A DNA stretch of 64,000 bases, from positions 1,114,535 to 1,178,534 of the forward strand of contig NW_027152213.1 of assembly GCF_004359215.1 (NCBI RefSeq). The letters are read 5' to 3'. Source of the DNA: Bremia lactucae. Its lineage: Eukaryota > Oomycota > Peronosporomycetes > Peronosporales > Peronosporaceae. The notes beneath the pieces are model-generated. The model had not been told where the DNA came from. It was given only the letters and a program-made list of their open reading frames with translations, and ran no database searches. Both the position numbers and the translations under genes were made by a program. Below, piece by piece: positions 56,741 to 64,000 of the stretch. Position 1 is the stretch's first letter. Each line of letters opens with the position of its first letter.

Positions 56741-57970
56741 TAGATATCCGGCAATGTGGTACTTGCGATCTGGGGCATACGCGCGGCACGGTGGTGTGCC
56801 AAGCGCTCGCGTCAAAGCCGAAAAGGAAGATGACTTAAGAGCTCCGAGATGTTTTAAAACCTCGGCGTGAATGATAAAAGACTGTTCGTGCTAAGACTCT
56901 AGCAAGCCATGTACGGACTAAAACAGTCTTACTAATGTGCATACTTTCGGGCACTATCTGCCATTCGATTCTGCAAATCACTCAGTCCCTTGACCCGGAC
57001 TCAATAAGCTCTACGAACTTTTACAACTCTTGGGGTTGTTTACTAATTATGTCTATAGAACGAAACCGCTCTTTGAATCGATACGTCTTTCTCTGACTTA
57101 AGGAGCGATGTCACTCCACTACACCTGGTAGCACTAGTCAGCAATCTACTCCTATGTCCTTATAGACTGGTCCTCTGTGATAGTCAATCTATTCCGAACC
57201 TCTTAGCGTTTTAATAACTTAAAGCCTCGGTTGGGCAGGAGCAAATGTCTCAGGGCCAGAGGTCGGCTCGGCGCCTTCATGCACTTCGACCTCACTCTTA
57301 TTAGACAAAATCATGACTATTTAGCGTCATCCTTGTCGGGTCGGTGCGTTCCAGTAGCGTAAGGCTCCCCACCCTCTTTTCTTAAGACATATGAGGGCAA
57401 ACACGGAGAAACCCTCCTTTCCTGGATTGGAGAGGGTAAAATGGCCATGACCTCGGCTATACTCAAAACAGAGTAACAGCGAGATAGCATGGCCATCTCC
57501 AACTCGGAAGAAGAGCCAGAGGATGGTTCTCATACACATAAAGTCTGTATACGTCGCTTTTCCCAAGTGGGACACGCTAAAACAGCAATTTTCTCGCATG
57601 CTTGCCCCATTTAGTCAGGCTAATCGCGTGCGCTCACGCTTCTTTTCTTTCCGTTAGGGGAGACAAGACCAGAAAAACTATTTCCTAGAGTTTGCAAACT
57701 CTTATTGTTGCTTTTAAGCTTGAGCCATTGTCAAAAGCGGTTCTAGTAACCATTTTATGGAAGCTCCTAGTACGGGCGTGGCCAGAACGGAAGTTTTTAA
57801 GTCCACCCGGTAAAATCATAGCGACTGTTAATGTTGCGTTATATGCTGAGCTTAACTATAGGCCGCTCGCTACGGCACGCTAGTCTATCACGCTTGCTCG
57901 GCGCATCTACGATTATCTAATATACCATAATAAATAAACCTCGGCCATGTAGAAGAAGAAGATTCAAGCT
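56741..57970. other. mixed mobile-element debris
   Basis: A nine-residue QAMYGLKQS near 56910-56940 (+) resembles the Ty1/Copia RT motif ALYGLKQA, preceded by an in-frame stop. Otherwise only short frames. I consider this a fragmentary Copia remnant at best. Confidence 0.35.
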
Positions 57971-58640
57971 GTGAAACAGCAACGAAACATCCGTGGATAT
58001 TTCGTGTGCGGTATCACTGGGTAATTGCATCCGGTGTGTCAATTGCGCAACCTGCAAAAAGCTCGAAAGAGCAATCTTCCCGCATCACACCAGAAATCTG
58101 GCACGGTGCAGGAAAGCGCCAATTCTCGTTGGCGCGTGGTACCCGACGAGATAAAATTAGGCTCTGTCGCACCTCTTGAATGTAAGGATAAACAGGGCTT
58201 GGCCCCACCAAAATCTGCGCTTGTTATTCGCACAGGCCACTTAACAGCGTCTTGTAACTATGTTCGCCCTAAAGGGAGTCAGCGATATGCCGAGTCTTCG
58301 AGCGCATGAAGGTAATTCGATATCTGTTCGCTTAGCGACTAGCACTCGTGTCGCCGTGCCTGAAGCCGTTGAACTAAGGTATAAAGATTTTGGACTTTGA
58401 CAGCATGTAATGCTGTCTTGTCCTTGATTAGATTCGAGGTATGATATAATATTTGGTATGGCTGGCTTGAACGCCATGAACCATGGAATTGATGTAAGGC
58501 CTACGCAACGCACAAGGTTTCATACAAAACTTTGGCAAGTTATGAACCCGCCTGCAGTCGCCCCAGGGCAGAGCGACAATTCTGCGAAGGGGTTAGCCCG
58601 TGTACGTTTGCAAGACAGCAAAAGCGCTGTTTGCTCGATC
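57971..58640 (+). pseudogene. Gypsy-like gag-protease remnant
   Basis: Near 58300-58510 the + strand reads ISVRLATSTRVAVPEAVELR and, after stops, RYDIIFGMAGLNAMNHGIDV. This is the order and spacing of VRLATGASI...FDVILGLPWL...ISW in the family A protease at 63.6-63.9 kb. The sequence is strongly diverged, so it belongs to another Gypsy family. Many stops. Confidence 0.45.
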
Positions 58641-60600
58641 CACTGATGGAAAGTGTCAGTGTGCTGTACCGTAATGTATGAGTTTGTTAACTGCAATGAT
58701 GTAAGCATTCGGCTCGAGCGTGGCTCATTGACTGTTTGTGAAACAGCACAAATTCCATCGAGTGACACTCATTATGATGACGAATCACTAAATGCTGAAA
58801 GCATTGTGGGTCTAGGGCCGAAATTTTGAGGGTGTGAAATCTCTACGAAGCACGTAAAGTGGCAGGTGCAATCCACCGAGTAAGGTCGGCCGTTATGGCA
58901 CCACACTGAATGTCAAAATTGACATTGTTTGCGATACGCCAAGGCATAGGCCCGTTTAATGCACGTGGAGTGATACGTAATCGCTCGCCGAATAATAAAA
59001 CCGAGTTTTTAAACTCACCATTAGATGTCGAAGTACACATCGCCTCGCGTATAGAGCAAAGAGGTGGAAGAATTTGTTAACCTTGGGATCATAGCTGTTT
59101 CAGTCCCTATGAATCGAATAGTCCCTATTTAGGTGTTAAGAGTAAGAAGCGTGACAGAGCGCGCGTTTAAGGTTAATTTCATCTCTCATTTTTTAATTAG
59201 TTTTCATCTACTTAGAAAGCCACTCAAATAAAGGTCGAAATTTTACTGGCTGAAAATGAATATGAACCCCACTTATCAGCGTAAAGATATACGACGCGCT
59301 GCGTCCGCTATCTTGGGTACAGCGCATACCTAATTATGTATTATTGTGTACTCAGCGAATGATCCTTAAGCGAGACTCGCTAGATCGCACTAGCATGCTG
59401 CATAACGATACACACCGTTACACCATCTCCTCACAAGATAGCACATGTGGTAAACATATCGAAGAATCACACGATTATGAACAGCAACAGCATCCAAGCC
59501 CAGTCACCCGGCCAATAGATCGGTGCCTAACAATCTGCGCTCCTACGCGGAGAGTCTTCGCGTCTTGGAATTGTACGACTGCAGCGGCATTGAACGCTCG
59601 CGTGGTGATGAAGAGATACGCAGGATGTGGTGGCGGTGACGTCATACACAAAGCAAGCCCACCTCGGCTACAAGTGCCGTGACGCAGGCTTCGCTGGACG
59701 AGTCTTGGACTGCATTCGTCCAAGTCCACCGAAACGTCCGTCGCCGAACTTGAACCGTTGCGCGAGCAGCGACGCCGATGCTATGGCCTCGACGAAACCC
59801 GCGAAGTCGTATCCGAGCTGTCTTGATGTTTGAGCTGCTTGCACTGTACACTGGCGGGAATGTTGTCGGAGCCGCGAACGAAACGGCATAGCGCGGCCAA
59901 GCCGCGCTCAATGAGTGACAATTCTCGATGACTATCCGTTGTCGGAAGAAGAGTATACTTGGATAGGAGGTATAAGAGAAATCGCGATGAACTGTAGGGC
60001 GCATAGGCGGACTCTGACGATCGTGGAGAATATAAGGAGCTCTGTACCGATCCCAACTCGTTCGCGATCTGCGAGTCCTCCAGCATTGCGAGTGTGTGTG
60101 CTTGGCACTAGCACTCACACACTCGCAATGCTGGAGGACTCACATCCACGATCCACTCGCCTCGCTGTCATAGTTGGTGACGATATCCGGAATGTCCGCG
60201 AAAAGGGTGCGAAAGGTTCCCATGAATTGCTGTCCAGAGGACTACTGAGCCAGCGAGCGCGATAGTGCGGCGTTTTCGGGACAGCACTTAACCGAACTCG
60301 AGCAGCGCCACGACCCAGCTGTGGCGAGTTACGATGTTCAAGATACGTACGACAAGCCAGCGTCGATTCCTAGCACTATCAACTAGCGGAGGAGGAGCGT
60401 TGCGCAGGAACGTCGCCCGAGGTGCCGAAGTTTGATAGACACGGTGCCGAATCCAGATGTTTCGATCGAGGAACAACTCCAAGCTGTGGATCGTCGGATG
60501 ATATTTGTTGTTGATGATGCCAGCCAAGCACGTGAGCTAACGAAAGCTGCAGAGACTCTCGCTAAAGAGGCTTTGTCCCCAATTACAAATATTGTTGCGA
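58641..60600. other. unassigned region
   Basis: Several frames of 60-160 codons on both strands overlap one another, none with a recognisable domain. It contains a 26-bp-arm inverted repeat (60073-60141). Context suggests old mobile DNA. Confidence 0.35.
60073..60141. repeat. 26-bp perfect inverted repeat (hairpin)
   Basis: Arms 60073-60098 and 60116-60141 are exact reverse complements (starting GAGTCCTCCAGCATTGCG), separated by a 17-nt loop. It lies in non-coding DNA between mobile-element remnants. Confidence 0.85.
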
Positions 60601-60608
60601 CGCCTGGA

Positions 60609-61810
60609 TCATTTGGAACAATCAAACGTTTCTCTTCGCCAAGCCAACGCGGTGTTGCGTGGGGCTTCACCAGCCCGATCGACTAAGATTTCCGTGTCAC
60701 AGGAGACCGTGCTACGCACCCGCTCCTGATCCATCTCCGACGGGAGGACCGCCGGCCAGTTACGCTTGAGGCGACGAGCGTAGAAGGTGAGATATAGACG
60801 CATAGACGAAGAAATGTTTAGCTCGTAGGCACCCTCTATCACCTTAGTAACTTTAAAGGGACCAAAATACCGCGGTGCCACTTTTAATACACCGAGTTCG
60901 TCACTGATGCATCTTGAATCCCCGATGTCGATAACAGCACAAAATCACCAACCTTAAAATTCACGAGGTTCTTGCGTTCGCACTGGTCTGCGGACGCCCT
61001 CTGTTTGACGACCGGTACCGATAGCGTCATGCCCGAATTGCGCGACCGACTGATGTTTGGTTTCGAAGTCATAAATTGCCTTTTTCGATAAAGGGAACAT
61101 TGGCGGAGAAGTTGTCACATCGGAACACCCGGAGGCAAGTGGCAACGCGACGATGGAAAGAATTGGACAGCACGATGATTAATAATGGAGTCAGCCCCCT
61201 ACCGAGTTGCCGCAACAGGTGCATCTGGAACTGGGTGCGTGAATGCGCAACGCGCAATTAATCGCTAAATTGCTTTCGCAAAACTTTCTTTCACACCTAA
61301 CAATCCGGTGTTCCTCCTTCAACAAGAGTAGAAGAACCGGTCAAGCCAAGAAGAGCTGGTGCCCGCGGGAGTCGTGCGTTAATTACATAGAAGGGAGTCA
61401 ATTCGGTCGCGTTGTTCAAAGCGAAATTGGTCATGGGGAGGAACTCCTCCGTGACGTAAATGAAGTAGCGTTACTGCCCAACACGTCCTCCAATGCGCGG
61501 TTGACTCTCTCAGTCTGTCTGCCCATTTCTAGGTGTGCGGAGGTTGACATTATTAGACGGGTGCCGAGAATTTCGAACGGCCGCGACCAAAATGTGGTCG
61601 TGAATCGAGATATCTGATCGGATAAAATCGTGGCAGGTATGCTATGATGTCAAATACCATGTTGACGAAGAAAGCCGCAGTTTTCTATGGCCGAATTGGA
61701 AGCAGCACCAGAAGCAAGATGCAACATCTTACTAAACCTGTCCATGATCACTAATGCGTCGTTGCGACCCTGCGCCCCGCTGGAAATCCAGGCACGAATT
61801 CCATGCTCAG
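60609..61810 (-). pseudogene. integrase of a third Gypsy family
   Basis: Minus strand, from high to low: LVIMDRFSKMLHL, then SDRDIRFTTTFWSRPFEILG and MGRQTERVNRALEDVLGS (catalytic core region), LPMTNFALNNATELTPFYV, VGDFVLLSTSG, and the GPF module (MAPRYFGPFKVTKVIEGAYE). This is a typical order for Ty3/Gypsy integrase. The sequence differs clearly from families A and B, and frameshifts and stops break it. The tail past the GPF module shows no chromodomain that I can recognise. Confidence 0.75.
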
Positions 61811-61816
61811 GGAATT

Positions 61817-62072
61817 AAAGAGAGAGACAGATAAAATTTTACTACATGTTAAGTATTAGTATTTAAGTAAGTAAGTATATAAGATAGAAAACAGAAGAAC
61901 TTAACTATAATAAATACAGCTTACTTTTAACCCTCTTTATAGCAAGTGTTTTAAAGAGAGTCTTCCTCTGCACGTACTAGTGTACGTGAAGTGACGTGAG
62001 GCACCACTCGCACTGAAGCAGTGCGAAGTGGACTTGTACTGAAGCAGTACAAGTCGGCAGTGCCCCGTTACA
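61817..62072 (+). repeat. family A 5' LTR, 5'-truncated, + orientation
   Basis: Reverse complement of the first 256 bp or so of the other family A LTRs, ending CAGTGCCCCGTTACA. The primer-site candidate follows two bases later at 62075-62086. The 5' part of the LTR is missing, with the junction at AAAGAGAGAGAC. Confidence 0.8.
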
Positions 62073-62117
62073 CCTGGTAGCACTTTCCGTCCAAGGACCA
62101 CAGTTCCGTCATCTAAC

Positions 62118-63480
62118 ATGGAAATATTAGATGATAATGGAAATACGCATCACCATTCGCGTGATAGCTACTCCTTTCTGAATGACAAAGAAAGAAGTAC
62201 GGTCGAACGAATTAGTTCGACCGTAGGAAATGATGCCATCCTGGCCATGCTGTCCGCTTTGGACAGAGATGTCCTCCATTCAGCCATCGCCAAGTTCGAA
62301 CAACATGAACGTGACGAGATGAAGGAAAAAGTAGCCTTTCTTAATCAGCAAGGCTCTCAACACGCAGAACTGATGAGGTTACAGCAGGTACAGACCCCTG
62401 TACCTGGGATGACGCAAACGGGTCGTCTCGAAACTTAAAAGATTGACATCTCTAAGTATAGGGGAGTCGAAGAAGACTCCCTCTTGAGATGGTTTGTCGA
62501 GTTGGACGATGCTATAAGGACGCGTCACATCGTCGACGAGCAAATGCAAGTCGCATTCGCCCAGTCAAATTTGGCAGGTCGTGCCAAAAACTTGGGCAGA
62601 TGCGTCAGCCTGAAAAAACGAAAGAGGGCGTATTTTCAAATGGCAAGCAAGAACAGGGCCTTGCCGGAGATCGAATCCGGGACCTCTCGCACCCTAAGCA
62701 AGAATCACACCACTACACCACAAAGCCAACAACCCGACCACAGGTACATTTATCTTTCATCGCACATACATGCGCACTAGGCCTCAAGTTGCGCAACTCA
62801 GCAACTCATATGGATTTGGCTCGCTAGAAGCTTTTAAAGCCCGGCCCGAACAGACGTTTAAGCTGCCTAGGGCTGGGAACAGAGCTCGATCAGAGCTTTT
62901 GAAGCTGAAACAAGGCAAGCGTGATTTTCACGCTTATGCCCAGCATATACGACTCTGAGCGAGTTGTATAACAAATAACCCTGTCCATGAACACACGTTG
63001 ATTACGGTGTTCATGCAAGATCTTACGGATGGTCCCGTAAAGACCCATCTGTTCCGCTTGGAACTGAATACGCTTGAAGGAGCAATATCCGTTGCGGAAT
63101 AGGAGATCTTTAGGTTGATACAGGCTCAAGCTAGTTCGTCATCGCATCGTCCTCCAAGACGACACGAGCTTGGAGGTCCAGAACCTATGGACCTCTCTTA
63201 TGTCGAAAGCGAGAGACAACGCTTTCTGAACAATAAGCGATCGCAGAAATGCCATCGCTGCCAGAAATTAGGACACTACGCTCATGAGTATAGTGTCCCA
63301 CGCCCAGCACCGAAAGGTACTGAACGTAATTTTGGACTGATGCCAAAAAGGGCAACGGTCGCGGGTCCGACGTTGTTGCGAAATCGCAACAGCGAGGCGG
63401 ACCGCCAGAATACGGTCGGGTTAGTAGGGGCGCAACGCCCTATGATCCAGCAACCTCAAGAGAATTTGCAAATCTCTTGA
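62118..63480 (+). pseudogene. family A gag, interrupted by a tRNA-bearing insert
   Basis: N-terminal gag (62118-62438, MEILDDNGNTHHHSRDSYSF) and the start of the capsid-like part (RWFVELDDAIRTRHIVDEQM) are followed by about 200 bp of foreign DNA carrying a tRNA gene (62605-62785). Gag then resumes (62785-63080) and ends with a zinc knuckle region (63115-63480). The knuckle reads CHRCQKLGHYAHEY, its last Cys replaced by Tyr. Stops and frameshifts are present. Confidence 0.8.
62656..62727 (-). tRNA. tRNA-Pro (anticodon AGG)
   Basis: 72 nt, no intron. Acceptor GGCTTTG pairs with CAAGGCC (one G-T), discriminator base C as in tRNA-Pro. The anticodon arm is CTTGC-TTAGGGT-GCGAG with anticodon AGG, and the T arm CCGGA-TTCGATC-TCCGG is perfect. 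A-box (TGGTGTAGTGG) and B-box (GGATTCGATCT) promoters are present, and a T6 run (pol III terminator) lies about 45 nt downstream on the minus strand. It looks functional although it sits inside a broken Gypsy gag. Confidence 0.92.
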
Positions 63481-64000
63481 CTAAAGTTGCTCCAGACACA
63501 CAATCGTTATGTGTCTCTGCACTTAATGATGAGGTATCCCACATCACCTTGAAGTTAGAAGTGACAAATGACTTGTCACTCAGAGCCCTAGTGGACTGCG
63601 TAGTGTCGAATAACTTTATTCGTCGCCTGTCACTAGAGGGTCGTGGGCTCAAATATGTTGAGTGCGACATCCCTCCAACGAGGATGACGGTGCGTCTAGC
63701 GACAGGCGCATCGATAACAGTAATGAAACGCGTAGTGAAATTTCACTACACGTTAAGAGATTTACAGTATGATGATGATTTCATCGTACTGGATTTGGAT
63801 GACAAATTTGATGTCATCCTAGGTTTACCTTGGCTCAGAAAATACGAGCCAAGGATCAGCTGGCAGCATCGATCCGTAAAGATGCCTGCCACTTGTTCAT
63901 CAGATGGCCATCTGATGAACGTCTTGGAGCGTCCACAAGCGTGTGGATGTACTACGAGTGAGTGCGATGGCCTCACTTGTGGTACGGTCGTTAGTACAAC
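63481..64000 (+). pseudogene. family A protease region, runs off the window
   Basis: Continues from gag: RALVDCVVSNNFIRR is the protease active-site region with DCV in place of the usual DSG, so the catalytic Asp is kept but its neighbours are changed. Then come VRLATGAS and the conserved FDVILGLPWL, and ISWQHRSVKMPATCSS. The frame is open from about 63480 to the right edge; RT would follow outside the window. Confidence 0.75.

Noticed and set aside
1..64000. RXLR or Crinkler effector genes, secondary-metabolite clusters, CRISPR arrays
   Set aside because: No signal peptide followed by RXLR or LFLAK motifs was seen in the frames inspected, and no repeat-spacer structure.

Overview
This is a gene-poor, transposon-rich eukaryotic window. 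Compact introns (about 52-95 nt), tightly packed housekeeping genes, and thick blocks of degraded Ty3/Gypsy chromovirus-like elements fit an oomycete (Peronosporales: Phytophthora or a downy mildew). That placement is an inference; no rRNA or organelle marker is present.

Host genes, left to right: the C-terminal end of TRRAP/Tra1 (1-1987, +); a three-exon TRAPPC14/MAP11-like gene (4375-6066, -); a nine-exon gene for a protein of about 3,800 residues built from ASH/MSP-like immunoglobulin folds (29106-41088, -); CSN5 of the COP9 signalosome (41196-42275, +), divergent from it across 107 bp; nibrin/NBS1 (42346-44170, -, three exons), convergent with CSN5; a GPALPP1-like gene (50189-51915, +, six exons); and EI24/EPG-4 (52623-53986, -, eight exons). 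I built the exon models by hand from splice motifs, phase continuity and family resemblance. All of them close in frame. One tRNA-Pro(AGG) lies at 62656-62727 (-).

The rest is mobile DNA. Ty3/Gypsy family A has LTRs of about 440 bp running TG...CA, a GA-rich polypurine tract, a primer site, CCHC gag, RT-RNase H-integrase and a chromodomain. It occurs as fragments at 7.1-8.7 and 12.2-14.5 kb, an LTR-bounded composite at 19151-27789, a copy with an assembly gap at 44.25-49.79 kb, and a + strand copy running off the right edge from 61.8 kb. Family B is present as a 5' piece inside the composite (20.8-22.5 kb) and as a + strand copy at 54.02-56.74 kb. The family A/B composite interrupts a pogo/Tigger-like DNA transposon (18435-29059, TA-flanked). 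A nest of inverted-repeat elements lies at 15.85-18.43 kb. A third Gypsy family leaves an integrase relic at 60.6-61.8 kb.

The most striking signal is not a gene. Family A DNA (LTR, gag, pol and an antisense ORF) is tiled with short perfect inverted repeats (arms 6-11 bp, loops 2-13 nt) every 30-60 nt, far above chance by hand count and largely kept between copies. Family A also carries a Ser/Asp-rich ORF antisense to pol next to its 3' LTR. These two features are the best candidates for something undescribed.
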